The position numbers were made by a program, and so were the translations under genes. From Neurospora intermedia (taxonomy: Eukaryota > Ascomycota > Sordariomycetes > Sordariales > Sordariaceae): a DNA stretch of 64,000 nucleotides. This document shows, piece after piece, positions 23,185 through 35,223 of the stretch. The notes under the pieces are model-generated. The model worked only from the letters and a program-made list of their open reading frames with translations. It was not told the DNA's origin and did not search any database. The first letter of the stretch is position 1; the number at the start of each line of letters is the position of its first letter. The DNA is taken from the NCBI GenBank assembly GCA_037102815.1, contig BTPP01000001.1, positions 831,001 to 895,000 on the forward strand, read 5' to 3'.

Positions 23185-23896
23185 AGTAGTGGTGATAGTG
23201 TGTGTAGTTCTACGTTATGACCTTCATGAACAAGAGTGAGGAAGAAGCCCGAGAAGGGGAGAACAGACGTCGATAGGGAATTGAAGTTGTTGATGAGTGA
23301 AAAACGGGTCCCTCATCACTCGATCAGAGACCAGCATCGGAACTCTCATATACTCATCCATCCACTTGGCTCGATTTTCTCGACTTTTTCGACGTCGGTC
23401 CCCCAGCGCAATTTGGGGAGAATTTGATGCCAGGATCAGCGATCCAGCCCGTGATAGCGGAGCGGATGTCTCCACGTCAGCCGGGACATTGTCCGTTTCG
23501 GGATTCGTTCAGCCCTTTTATAAGTCTGTGTCAGTCTGTCACAGGTGTTCATTTCTTCATTTGTCTCGTCTTCGCTCGCAACGGTCGGCGGCGGTCAACG
23601 GTCTACGGAGTTTAAGCCGCCGCGATGCCCGATGTTGCAGTCCTCGAAATTTGTTGAGTTTCCCAACAGCCAAGACTTGATACGATTTCGCCTCGGAACA
23701 TATTGCAAGCTTTGGCATGTGATTCTGTGCTTGGGGGGGGAGAAAGCTTGATGTCGTCGTGGAGTTGAGTGGCCGCTATCGACATTTTGATATGTCAAAG
23801 GTGAACGTGAGCCGAGGCAAGTGGGGAGCTGCTGAGCGGACAGCATCCCTAAGCTAGCATTAATAGAGCCAAAGTTTGGAAATACTAATAACGAAC
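23185..23896. other. Intergenic region before tRNA
   Basis: It contains the putative promoter of the DUF829 gene (minus) and the 5' flank of the tRNA. No gene seen. Confidence 0.4.
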
Positions 23897-23985
23897 GGGC
23901 AATTGGTCTAGGGGTATGATTTTCGCTTCGCATTTCATAGATGCGCCTTTGTGAAAGGTCACCGGTTCGAATCCGGTATTGTCCA
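23897..23985 (+). tRNA. tRNA with anticodon CGC (Ala), 17-nt intron
   Basis: The acceptor stem pairs GGGCAAT with ATTGTCC, with a G3:U70 wobble, the main alanine identity element, and discriminator A. The T arm is CCGGTTCGAATCCGG. The anticodon stem TTCGC/GTGAA holds TTCGCA, so the anticodon is CGC. An intron at 23933-23949 follows base 37; its ATGCG pairs perfectly with CGCAT across the anticodon, the expected intron helix. The mature length is 72 nt and the D arm (GGTCTAGGGGTATGAT) resembles eukaryotic tRNA-Pro, so a proline-derived body is possible. I call alanine from the anticodon and G3:U70. Confidence 0.85.
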
Positions 23986-24344
23986 CTCTTTTTGCAATTT
24001 CTGGCAACTTGTCTCACCACGGGTATTGTCATTCTTTTTGCACTTTTTGGGGGATCCTTTGCACCTTTCTTACCGTAGCTAAAGTGTCAAGGAGATATGA
24101 TGGATGATGAACATCGCGAACTCACTTGAACCCTGTCATTACTCCAATGCAGTTGCCTTGAGATCAACACGGAAAGCTGCCGACTTGGCAACCGAGGCTC
24201 AAACAGACTCGCTAAAGTGGGGGTTGGGGTAACTGTTCCCCGGATTCATCAACACCATCGTCGTATAAGTGCTACACGCAGTCCTTCAGGATTCTTTTAT
24301 CCACAAGATTTTGTCTCAAAGTAGATGGGAAACACAGTACCAAA

Positions 24345-25506
24345 ATGGCATCAGATAAACCATCAACAGATATTATCCCGTTCGCCAAGGCAACGGAGAT
24401 CAAGAGGCTCGATGCCAACACATACCAAGCGAACCTAGTAGACTCATTCTGCATCGGCGCCGGTAGGTTATCCCTTCATCTTCGCACATCAAACAGGCCA
24501 AAACATCACTAACAAACTCACAGTCCCCAACGGTGGCTACGTAGCATCATGCATTCTCCAAGCCGCCATCGTCCACGGCTCCTCCCGTTCCCCTTCCAAC
24601 CCTCAACCGCACGTCATGAACGCTCACTTCGAGTACCTCAACCGCACCCAAGTCGGTCTTGCAGTCATCCTCATCGAGGACGTGAAACCCGGTCGACAAC
24701 TAACCACCCTACACGCCACTTTATACCAAAGCAACTTGCACCAAGACGACACTTCCACCTCTAAGCCTGACCTCCAAAGAACCCTCGGCGACATGAAGAA
24801 ACGCGTAATCGCCTACCTAGTAATGACCAACCTCTCCTCCCTCACCGGTCTTTCCCTCAACACGCAATTCACCCTCCTCCCCCCTCCCCTCGTCCCCTCC
24901 TCCTCACCCTCCCAAAACCCCGATTTCTCTCTGCTCAAACAAGACCGCGACCCCCACTGGACCGCCATCCCTTCTTTACTACCCCTCGGGTCCGGATCCG
25001 GATCCGCATCCAGCTACATCCGAGCTCTACAAAACACCCACTTCTACATCCCGCGACGGGGCCAGGTTCGCAAATCCATCATCGACCTCTGGATCCGGTT
25101 ATCGTCAGGCGAAAATTTCACGGATGCATCGCTGGGGTACGTGAGTGATTGCTGGCCGTATGTCGTGGAGGCTTATCGACCTAGGAGCAAAGAAGAAGAG
25201 GAGAAAAACGCAAAGGAGGAGGAGGAGGAGGGGGTTGGATTCAGACATGATGCGAAGCATTGGTATCCTACGGTGGTGATGAATGTTGAGCAGAAGAAGG
25301 CTGCACCGGAAAAGGGGTGGGAGTGGTTGAGGATGAGGGTGTCGAGTAAGGAGGTCAAGGGCGGGAGGTTTGATTTGGAGGTGCTGGTGATGGATGAAAA
25401 GGGGGAACTGGTGGTGGTGAGTAATCATGTTGGGTTGGTGTTGGGGAGTGAGAGGAATTTGGCGGGGAGGGGGAAGGAGGGGATGAAAGGGCAGAGTAGG
25501 ATTTGA
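24345..25506 (+). CDS. Thioesterase-like (double hotdog) protein, 366 aa
   Basis: Exons 24345-24462 and 24524-25506; the 61-bp intron has a GTAGGT donor, a CACTAAC branch and a CACAG acceptor, phase 1. The N-terminal hotdog has the PNGGYVAS motif at about 41-48 and an H-FEYLNRT strand at about 73-80, typical of fungal acyl-CoA thioesterase-like proteins (TesB/4HBT_3 type). The C-terminal hotdog ends in VVSNHVGLVLGSERN, matching the terminal strand of the family. Such enzymes hydrolyse acyl-CoA to free acid and CoA. No clear mitochondrial or peroxisomal signal is seen. A Lys/Glu-rich low-complexity insertion sits at about 263-279, between core elements. Confidence 0.85.
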
Positions 25507-28025
25507 TGAAGTGATGGCGATGGTGTTGTGAGTGGATATGTGAAGAAGGCACAGATGTCGAGTTTGATGGCTTGATGCTCCGAGAAAGGGGTAGGACAGA
25601 ATATCTGGTCGTCATGGCGACGGCGCTTCTCGGAGTCGCACATCTGTCAAAGTCCGGCACGAATGTCAAACAGCGTCTTTGTCAGACTGTCGATGTAAAC
25701 AAATCACATGATTGTTCGTGGCCTGCGCTGACATTAGCTGAACTGATCCATCAGAAATGTATACGAAACTCATCAACAACATAGCTCATATCGCCCTGCC
25801 ATTCGAGTAGCATTGCCATGCAATATCAAAGCTGTTGTGTCTGAGAGTCCTCTTTCTCCACTTGAAGCCAGTCAGCCCCCCTTTCCCCGCCTTGCGCAGG
25901 ACCACAGGTTGTTGCCGGTAACAACGCGTCCCCATCTTGTCCTCCAACGACAAGCCATTGTTGACATTCGTCAGATCTTGAGGTCCAGCAAAGCTGAGGC
26001 CTCACAAATCCACTCTGCCAGTCGTGGGTAGTGGAACGAGCTCCTAGAGCTGTCAGCACAGCCTGCACAGATATCTTGCATACGTGGACCCAGCAATGTC
26101 AGGGCAATGTCGAGGTCCAGAAAAGATAGGCCAAGAATGGCTTGTCCTTTCGGAATTCGGACTTTTCCAAGGCATCATCATCAGTAAGGCACCACCAACA
26201 ATTGAAGGGGAATCCGTCTTCCCATCTCGATGCATGGTTGCACCTGCATAAGATGGGTGGCCTTGTGAATGCGGTCGTCGATATGTTGTGCACATTGGTT
26301 GCTTCTTTTCTGCAGGAAACCTCACTTCGCTGAAAGCCATTCAGGCACGGAAGCAACGGAACTAAACAAGTGCACCTTTTAGTTGTGGTGATGAATGGAC
26401 CCCTCGTAGAATCGCGAGAGCCTATGAGTGAGCAAGAACGATTTGTGAAGATGTGAATCGTCAAGTGTGATTTGTGATGGCACCGGCCAATTCGCGCTCC
26501 GCCTGCCGCCCTACCGCAGTCACTGGCAGTAGTTCTCACGAGAAGGCCAGAAATATCGGCCACGTAAACTAGGTAGGCAAGATCTAGAACTTGGGGAAGA
26601 CTCCGGTGCAGTCCAGTGGTGAAGGATAGAAGGGGCTATGCAGGATCGCAGGGTCGAGAAACTGCAGATCGTTCAGACTATCAGGCAACCTCGTCCCAAA
26701 TCGCCATCGAGGCCATCAAACAGTGGCCCTATTTTGTTGCCATTTGCATGCCATTTGTCTACCAATGTTGCCGCCATCTCCTATTTCTTGCGTGCCTGGT
26801 TTCTCGACTTTGCGAATCGTCCTCGAGGACCTTGATCAAGACCGCTATTTGCGTCCTTTTGTTCGTCGATAGGGTGGTTCCACGTGCTCCATCTGGATAT
26901 GCAAGTTGCTTTGCGCCCCCTTTGGGAAGACCCCGTAAGTCTTGATCTGGACCACGCTAATCGACCCCTCCACACATCTTTAGCTGATGGCTTGCCCCCA
27001 GTTTGAAGGAGGGCAGATAGGTAGCCAATAGGGGCTGTTGCCGGCTGAGGGTCGGCATCCACAGAGACCAATGAGGCCTTGCCGCGCATACGACTGTGAC
27101 AATGAATGGGGTTGCGGATGGTAAGGCAGCACCACCACTGATCACAACCGAGCCGGCGGTTGTTTCGAAAGTCCAGTCCTCGTCGTGTTCTTTTTTGGGG
27201 GTAGGACCCAACCAGCGGTGCCTTGCAAATGCTAGCGTAGTGTGGTCCAGCCACTTTCAGCCTGACGAGTGATAGGTGCTCTCTTTTTGAGGCCCAGAGA
27301 ACCCGATTCGAGGCGCTGCTGCAACGACCGACATTTAGCAAATGACTCGTAGAACAGCTCTTCTGCGAGGGGGCACGAGCGGTCTCGTCGCCTGCGGCTT
27401 CTGCTGCAGCCCTTACCCGAAACAGCCCTAGCCTCCTGATGGGAACCCACCCGCCAGGCTGGCACTGGACGACAGTGAGGGACGCTGGAGCGAGGACGAC
27501 GCAGACTCACGCCAGCGATGCCGAGCAAATCGTTAGCTGTGAGGCCGCATCCACGTCAGTGTTTCTGACCTGTTAGAACCCTGCCATGTTGGGCATCTCG
27601 TTTAGGCGCCATACCGTGGCCACTGTTGGTGTACAATCTTTGATGGCGAGGACGGTGGCCCGTTCCATTGGCCGGTTGGAATATTCTGTAGCCAACAGAA
27701 ACTCCCGGCCCACCTTCTCGGTTGAAACTCCACGGATTCGGGATGTACCTCAACTAGTATGTAGACGCCTGAGACAGAGAGGGGCTATGACTGTGGATTG
27801 GGAGCTGTGGCTGTTTTTGGGCATGAAGAAAGAGCTGGGAGCCAGGAGAGACTGGAGTCGGGTTTTGATAAATAGATCGGCAGTCCCAGGTCCTTGGAGC
27901 TGTTGTTGTATTTGGTATCCCAAACACACAACAAGCAACGTTGACACTGCTCGATTCCACATCAACCTCAACAACTTCACCACCACATCAACTACACCTT
28001 CCATCACCAAACACAACCATCCAAC
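25507..28025. other. Intergenic region, no convincing gene
   Basis: Overlapping open frames on the minus strand between 26781 and 27528 are low in coding character and show no family motif. The last 200 bp before 28026 are CA-rich (CACCACATCAAC type), a plausible 5' leader of the next gene. Confidence 0.4.
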
Positions 28026-29058
28026 ATGTCTGGCCAGCGTGAGAGCGTCGTAAGTAACCCCTGAGGATGTTTTGATGCTTGCAAGCTCATCAGAAGCTGA
28101 CATATGCCGCCCATAACAGCAAACCTACTGGGTCAACGGCTCGACCGAGATCTCCAAGAGGGCTTCCGACCTCGCCTCGGCCTCCCCCACCTCCGGCGAG
28201 CAGATCTTCGAGTCCAAGGGCAACGCTGGCGAGTTCGTGGTCCAGGGTGCCCAGAGCGTCCAGTTCTGGAACGGATCCGTGCGAAGCGGCGAGAACTACA
28301 TCGGCGATACCAAGGGTGACGGTGTCGTTTTCCTCAAGGAGGGCATCCAGATGGTTGTCAAGGGCGGCAAGGTCCTCGGACCTCTCCCTGCCGGTACCCT
28401 GCACAGATGTAAAACACCCCCTCGGTCCCGATCCCCAACACATCGCATCGTTCATGTTTCTACTTCAAGTTCTTGTACTGCACAACGCCCAGCACACCTT
28501 CCCCGGTCGTTGTCGGCCAACAACAACAACAGCTCCAGTTACCGGCTCGCTTCCGGTTCTGAGAGACGGGTTAGCGGTAGCGGTGGAGGTCATGGTACTG
28601 CTCATCATGATGCTGTTGTTGGCTCGGGCGTCCGCTACGTTTCGGGGACAAGCCATGCTCTTCCTCCTGCAAACACACACACCACCACCACCACTCCTCC
28701 AAAGTTGCCTCGTTCGGCTTCCTACCATCCTCATGTCCCGCCTACTAACACCTTTCCCAGCGTGAGCGTGTCCCGCGAATGCCGTCAGTGCCTAGAGCAG
28801 CAGCAACGTCGTGAGAGCCATTCCCGTGACAACCACCACCACGCAACATATCAACCAGCCCCTTACGCGGCAACATACCAGAAGCGTCATGACGGCGACA
28901 CCTTTAGCACTGCGCCGACTTATCTCCCCAGCGGGCCGACCGAGCGCGACTGGTCAGATAACGACAGCATATTGCCCTCAGACAGCATCAGCCAAGTCGC
29001 CCCTTACCCGAACGGGCGTCCTTCGGGACATGAGCTTCATGTTTCGAGTCGTCGCTGA
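28026..29058 (+). CDS. Unrecognised small protein; 105 aa spliced or 320 aa intron-retained
   Basis: Exon 1 is 28026-28049 and the first intron 28050-28119 has GTAAGT and ACAG ends. Exon 2 begins QTYWVNGSTEISKR and continues as a compact Gly-rich domain to about residue 104. Two endings are possible. If 28409-28760 is an intron (weak GTAAAA donor, but a perfect CTACTAAC branch and CCCAG acceptor), the frame stops at once (TGA 28763-28765), giving 105 aa. If it is retained, the frame stays open to 29058, adding a Ser/Thr/His/Pro-rich tail for 320 aa in total. I favour the 105-aa form because the tail is low in complexity. No signal peptide or known domain is seen; a cytosolic protein is likely. 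Confidence 0.65.
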
Positions 29059-30659
29059 TTTGGTTCTTGCTGTTGTTGTTGATGATGTTTGCTTTTGCTG
29101 CTGTTAATACCTAGAAGCGACGGCGTGGGAGCGATCTCGTTTTCTTTTTCGACTCGTGTCATTTTGGGATATACACCTTTTGGGCATTTCTCTTTTCCTT
29201 ATTTTTCTTCATGTTTTTTACATCTGGGCGGGTTTTACGAAACATGGATTGGTCACTCTTCTCTCTCTCCGCTAGAGCAGCTACAGAGAGATTGGGTGAT
29301 TCAACATCGTACAATAAGAGCAATTGGGAGGGTTAGCATTTGGAATTTTTACAGCAGATACACACACCTGATAGAGATGCGCAATTTGATTCCCTCCAGA
29401 CCAATTCCTAGTTGTTCGAAATGGATTGTGAACTGTTGCTGGCTCAATATGTACTGAATGGTAGGTAGCATTGGTGTGGTGGTGGTGGTGGTGGTGTTGG
29501 TTGTCGTCTTCAGCCAACGATATCTCCAGCCGAAGACGGACGGCGGTGAGGGGTTGGTTGACTTTCCCATGACTGACGAAAGCTCTCCCCCGCCAAAGAG
29601 GAGGAGGGGTTCCAGTTGCCTCTAGAGGTACCTAGGTAGCTGAGCTGCTGCTATCTTATCACTTATCGGTTATCAGAGCTTCACGCTCCTGGGGTGCTTT
29701 GATGTCATTATTCTGCTGCCCTTTCATTGGTCAGCCCTCAAAGGACGGGTGTGCCCAGTCTGCCAAGATTTAGGACCTTAAACTCCGCGTGGAGTGGTGG
29801 GGCGTGATGTCACTGGTGGAGTGCATCCCCTGAAAGATTGAACGGTAATTACAGGCTCTTCCCTGTTGATGTGTTCACTCAATGTCAATCTCCCGGCAGT
29901 CTGACTTCAAGACATGACGACCAATTGGTCTAGACCTTCATGATGAGACAACAAAAAGTCAAATTCAAGAAAAAATACCCATGAATGCAACCCTTGGCGA
30001 GTTGCTGTGCTGCCGAGTTCCGTCTTAGCTTCCCTTAGTTTTTTTCTTCCTCAGCCTGTGACAACGTCCCGTCCAGGTCCAAGTCAACTTGAAGGGACTC
30101 GTAATTTTGTCTCCCAGTTTTATGCCTAACGACGTACATCATGATACCACCGTGCCTGTCCAGGTAGGTCCCTTGCTTGCTCACAACCGGGCAGCCAGGA
30201 TAACCAGGGCAAGCGGTAACACTGCAGACAACTTGCCTGGAAATGTCCAACGGGCACTTACACGATGAGCAAGGGCACGGCACCATTCACTTTCGCTTGC
30301 CTGTCACAGACGGGAAGCGAGTTCAGCCTTTCCTGACCATTCACTGGCACACAACCATCCCATCTTCCATTATGACGTCAAACCAACAAACACATGCCGT
30401 GTTTTGAACGCACAGGTTCTTCGCTGTTCCGTTTGTCGTTTAAAAAACAATATAAGTCGTCACCATTCAACCACTTCTGACTTTTCAGTTTTGAAATATC
30501 CAACAGCTTGTACACTCAACTCCTGTACAACTTGAACTGGAACAAGGGCTGCCACCACAGGCCAGGCTAGTCTCAACCAGGTACCCGATCCAGTGGAGAT
30601 ATTTCGCGAGTAAACAACAACAACAGCACCGACAACAACTGAGAAACCACACCACAAAG
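29059..30659. other. Intergenic region, 5' side of the PAP2 gene
   Basis: It contains a GATAA cluster (29653-29679), one ACCTAGGT palindrome (29627-29640), and a leader-like CAACAACAACAGCACC stretch just before 30660. No gene supported. Confidence 0.4.
29653..29679 (-). promoter_or_regulatory. Cluster of GATAA words
   Basis: Four closely spaced TATC/TTATC units read as GATA words on the minus strand. They lie about 1 kb before the PAP2 gene start. Only the motif supports a regulatory role. Confidence 0.35.
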
Positions 30660-31928
30660 ATGGGCTTCTTCAACCGTCAGCCTCGCGCCGTGGATGGACC
30701 CGCACCGCCTGTTGCTGCTAATGGCACTACTCGCAATGAGAAGCGCGCGCGTCGCCATGGCTTCGAGCCCTACACCATGACCTCTAGGCCCACCTTTGGT
30801 CAGTGGCTCAAGTACACTTGGCTTGATATTCTCACCATGGCCGCCCTCGGTGCCATCGGTCTCGGCGTAAGTTTCTTCACTCAAACCCTCGTCACCTTAT
30901 CATCACCTACCTTATTCAAATCCTAACATGATGCCACAATACAGGTCTACTACGCTCACCCGGCCCCCTCCCGCTCTTTTGCCGTCCAGTTCTCCGACGG
31001 CGAAGTCGTCTACCCCCAATTCGCCTACCCGATGCGCAAGGAGATCATTCCCATCTGGCTCGCTGCCTTCCTGGCCTCCATCATTCCCATCTTCATCATC
31101 CTTTGCATGCAGATCCGCATCCGCTCCTTCTGGGACGTCAACAACGGCGTCTTGGGTCTTTTGTACAGTCTCATCACCGCCGCCGTCTTCCAGGTTTTCA
31201 TCAAGTGGCTTATCGGTGGTCTGCGCCCTCACTTCCTGACCGTCTGCAAGCCCGACATTACTCGCGCTACCAACACCCAGATTGCCGAACAAGGCTACTC
31301 GGCGCAAGGTTTCGCCGAGATTTACTACACCAAGGATATCTGCACTGGTGATCCGAATGAGATTGATGATTCGCTCGAGTCTATGCCATCTGGTCACTCC
31401 ACCGCTGCCTTTGCGGGATTCATCTTCTTGGCCCTCTACCTCAACGCCAAGCTCAAGGTCTTCTCCAACTACCACCCCGCGCTCTGGAAACTCGCCGCCG
31501 TCTACGCCCCCGTGCTCGGCGCGTGCTTGATTGCCGGCGCCTTGACCATTGATGAGTTCCACCACTGGTATGACGTTCTCGCTGGCGCGGTTATCGGTAC
31601 CATCATGGCTTTCAGCGCCTACCGCATGGTGTATGCGAGCATCTGGGATTGGCGCTACAACCATATCCCCCTCAACAGGTCCAACCCGTTCCCCTTTGGC
31701 AGCCGCGATGATATGGAGCTGGGCGGCGCTACTTTCACCAGGCAGGTTGGCTGGGGCACCAGCGGTGCTGGCTTCCCGTTTGATGACAAGCATGGCTATG
31801 CTGGTGGTGGATATGGTGGCTATGGAGGCTATGGTGGTGGACCGGCGATTAACCGCAAGCCGGTTGCTGGCAATGGCGTTGGAGGCCCCTTCCACAATCA
31901 TGGAGCGAGGGGTGAGCAGATGGTTTAA
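30660..31928 (+). CDS. PAP2 superfamily membrane protein (lipid phosphate phosphatase-like), 396 aa
   Basis: Exons 30660-30866 and 30945-31928; the intron has a GTAAGT donor, a CCTAAC branch and an ACAG acceptor, phase 0. The layout matches fungal Dpp1/Lpp1-type enzymes, which dephosphorylate phosphatidate, diacylglycerol pyrophosphate or lysophosphatidate in ER, Golgi or vacuole membranes. Several hydrophobic helices surround motif 1 (K156 to R163-P164, in KWLIGGLRP), motif 2 (PSGH at 217-220) and motif 3 (DEFHHWYDV, with the H-x3-D pair). The usual Ser-Arg before motif 3 reads Ala-Leu here. The tail is a hydrophilic Gly/Tyr-rich segment (GGYGGYGG) ending in NHGARGEQMV. Confidence 0.93.
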
Positions 31929-34494
31929 GGGGGTTAGTTCCCTGGTGGAATTGAACAAAAAAGTGTTTTGCTGTGATAAGAGAAAAGGTGTTGAAAGGCG
32001 AAAGGAAGGAAGGTGGTGGAAGTTGCCCTTGCTCATGCATTGGTCATGAACGGGTATAATTATGAAGTACGAGGCCTACGACATATAATGTTTTCTTTTG
32101 CAGTTGTTCATAGGTAGTCTTGTTGCTGGCTGGCGTTTGGTTCTGGTCAGGGATGACTGATGAGCGACGACTTGTCGAGTTCGGATACCCCCATCTTTCT
32201 TTCAGCATACCCAACTAATTAGCTGAACGATAATCAATATTTAAAACAACTTGATCGCTGTTTTGTGCCGTGGCTAGTCTGTTGTGAATCGAATATTCAA
32301 TTGATGTATACCACGGTACAAAATTCATGCCAAGCTTCATGGAAGAAAAACGAACTCAAGCTCTCCATGTTCAATCGTCCAAAACCGAGCTGGAATAGAG
32401 CATGAGGGTTTCAGAAGAAGACAGGGAATAACAGCCTGGAGCACCTCTTGTAGAGACCCCTCCTCCCCTCCCTCCATAAGATCCTCTAAACACAAATCCC
32501 CAACATGTTTCCCCTCCCACTTCGTTCCATCTCCAAACCAGGTACGCACACCCACGTGTTAAGAGACATTAATTCCAACCCTAAGATCCCGCCACACCGC
32601 TGTGTCAGCTCGACACAGACACTCTCTCTGTGTACTTGAAGGGAGGGGGGGAATAAAGAATGAAGAGGACCAAGTTTCAAGGATCTTCAACGTTCGATTT
32701 ATCTATCTATTCCTAAAAAAAAAGGTAAAAAACAAAAGGAAAATTCCAAAATACAAGACAGAGAAAAACCTCAAAATATAACACAACATAGGTAGAATGG
32801 ACCAGATTAGTCTTTAACAGGCCGTTTTAAGATCCCATTTTACTTTATCTTATTGTATTATTTGTTCACGAAAATAAGGAAATCAACTAAAGACTTTATC
32901 ACAGCTTCCTCGCATCACCCCTATAGATCGGGGGCCGCTGAGCGAACAGATGGATGGATGAAGCGCAAAGTACTCTAGGTCGAGGTAAGGAGCAAGAGCC
33001 CAGGGCAAGGTAAAGATTGGAAATGGCTGTACCTTCCATTCCATTTAGGTAGTTATTAGCTAAGGTATTATCTGAGTTTGTGAAACGTCAGTGTCGAGTC
33101 AAGCGTGTTACTTCCCTTGGCTCCCCTTGCTTCAAGTTGCCCTTCCGATTCACCTCACACTTTACTATGATTCTAATCAGACGGACAAAGGCGCTCCCCT
33201 AATTTTATCCTGGGGCTGCCGAGGCGATACTCTACACTTTCAATCAATCCTACCGGAAGGAACGATCAATGAGCTGAGCTTCCCCTTCCTTCCGTGATCA
33301 CACAGGACGCCGACAGATACACTATGATCCATCCCTTCCCACCCACACTTCCTTCTTGGCATAACATTACGACACAGAACACCTCAGAAGTGGAAGCTAA
33401 GTACTACAGTGCCTACCCGAAACTTCCAAATGCGTATGTCGACAGTCATGCAAGAATCTATGTTGGTGTCACAGAAGATCTCAGAGGTCTTCAGTTGTCA
33501 TGCTTTTCTCTGAAGGAGAACACTCAAGTAGACAGCCGATGGAATGTTTGGAATTCCTTAAGAGCTGTACATGGCACCCACATGGCTTGTTTGGCACACT
33601 ACATAACATGAGGGAGTTGTGGGTTGCGTGCTGCTCCGGATGTGCTTGTCTCATTTCATCATGTCATCATCTATCAAGCGGTGAATGTCATACCTCTACA
33701 GATGTTGCTGAAGATGTCAAGGTTTCAAGATGCAACGCACCGTCGTCGTACCCATAAATCATTTTCCCGGATTTGACCCGGATGCAGCTCGGCAGCTTGT
33801 AACGTAGTGTCAACCTCAGCCCCAACCAAGTTCATTACTTACCTATCCCTATCTGAGCGCATCCTAAAACGGAAATATATCAGGAACAAGGTCTATAAGA
33901 AAGGGAAACACAGCCTCAGCCACCTGACGGTTAGCCATCTCGACCAACAAATGGCCTACGACGCCTTACGGTCAGTTCTTATACGGCAAGCCACAGACTC
34001 CTCGGACAACGACTTACAGTATTACGGCTGATCGACTTGCTGATTTTTCCTCATTGTGGTCTTGTTTTGAAACTCCGGCTTGGCTTCGACCGAAAAAAGA
34101 AATGCCAAGGAACGTGAGAAAACGGTGTCTCTCTCGAGTCAGGGGAAGCAAAGGGCGGGGAGAGTAAGCATGGCCTTATTCAGCCGATCAACTCCGTCAC
34201 ACAACGAAAGTTGTCACTCCAAAGGGTCGACATGGGCAGCCACACACCGGTGTTTGTGTCAGTAATCCCTTGTCTTTATTCCAGTATAAATATTGTCAGT
34301 CCCAGAGGTCGATCACATCATCTCATCAACATCAAACAAAACAACTCGACATCACAACCAGCTTTCGCAGCTATATTTCCCAGCAATAACCAACAGACAA
34401 CAAAGGTGAGGCTAGATACGGACGGCGAACACGAATCAAAAGGTTCATTGACTCACAGCTTCCAGACATAACCCACGCAAGCCAACACACCAAA
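31929..34494. other. Intergenic region, no gene seen
   Basis: An AT-rich patch lies at 32700-32880. Short open frames (for example 33294-33611 and 33807-34031 plus) lack support. The last 200 bp before 34495 look like a leader (CATCAACATCAAAC type). Confidence 0.4.
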
Positions 34495-34887
34495 ATGCTC
34501 TTCAAGACCACACTCCTCTCCCTCCTGGCCACCGCTTCTTCGGCCACCACCAAACCCAGGGACTCCTCCTCCTACATCGACATCAACAAATGCCTCCCTG
34601 GCCAAATCTCCATCAAGGGTACATGCTTCAAGGCCGGCGCCTTCTGCGGCGGGTTCGCCGCCATTCCTTGCGCCGACGCGAAGCAGATCTGCGTCGACGA
34701 CCCACGCGATGACTGCGATCCGAAGAAGGGAGGTGCCGATTGTGGCGGCGTCTGCATCGAGCCACTGGTCTGCGGAGGATTTGCGGGCATTTCGTGCCCC
34801 AAGGGGTTGACTTGTGTGGATGATCCTAGGGATGATTGCGATCCTGAGAATGGTGGTGCGGATTGCGGTGGTATTTGCGTAGCTTGA
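34495..34887 (+). CDS. Small secreted cysteine-rich protein with two tandem repeats, 130 aa
   Basis: A single exon with a CAAAATG start context. Residues 1-17 form a classic signal peptide ending ATASSA. The mature part has 14 cysteines: two in the first segment (NKC, GTC) and six in each of two tandem repeats. Each repeat has the order CGGFA-I-C, a short loop with C, VDDPRDDCDP, and GGADCGG-C. The repeats differ at few positions, so the duplication is recent or constrained. Such proteins are secreted and disulfide-bonded; they may act as protease inhibitors, antimicrobials or effectors, but no specific activity can be assigned. Confidence 0.88.
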   Translation: MLFKTTLLSLLATASSATTKPRDSSSYIDINKCLPGQISIKGTCFKAGAFCGGFAAIPCADAKQICVDDPRDDCDPKKGGADCGGVCIEPLVCGGFAGISCPKGLTCVDDPRDDCDPENGGADCGGICVA

Positions 34888-35223
34888 AGGATGAAAGGGC
34901 AAAGGATGTTGAAGAATAGGATAAGAATAAATGGAAAGAGGATCCAGATGATAACATAGGTGCTGCCAAGGGGCTGGTAAAGGGGGAGAAAGGAGCCTTG
35001 GAATATAGATTTGAGGATGCTGGTTTGAGGTTGAGACCCGGGGATCCAGTGGCGACGAAGAAAAGATAGTCAACACAGCATACTCGCTAGCTCTTTCATT
35101 CCGCGTACCATCCAAAAAGGATCGCAGGCAGATGATGAATCAAGCACCTCAAGGTCCTCCATCAACTCATTTTCCTCCGAGGGCACTGGTCAGGAAATGT
35201 CTGTGATATTCGTGACAGTTGTA
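34888..35223. other. Short convergent spacer
   Basis: The spacer lies between two convergent 3' ends. An AG-rich stretch follows the stop of the secreted protein. Nothing else seen. Confidence 0.4.

Noticed and set aside
22243-25506. PaxU-like gene next to a thioesterase as part of a secondary-metabolite cluster
   Set aside because: No synthase, prenyltransferase, P450 or regulator is present nearby; the pair is separated by a tRNA gene.
26781-27528. Overlapping minus-strand frames of up to 186 codons
   Set aside because: Low coding character, no family motif, no coherent splice sites.
30912-32036. Minus-strand open frame of 374 codons opposite the PAP2 gene
   Set aside because: Antisense shadow; the plus strand has clear PAP2 motifs and introns.
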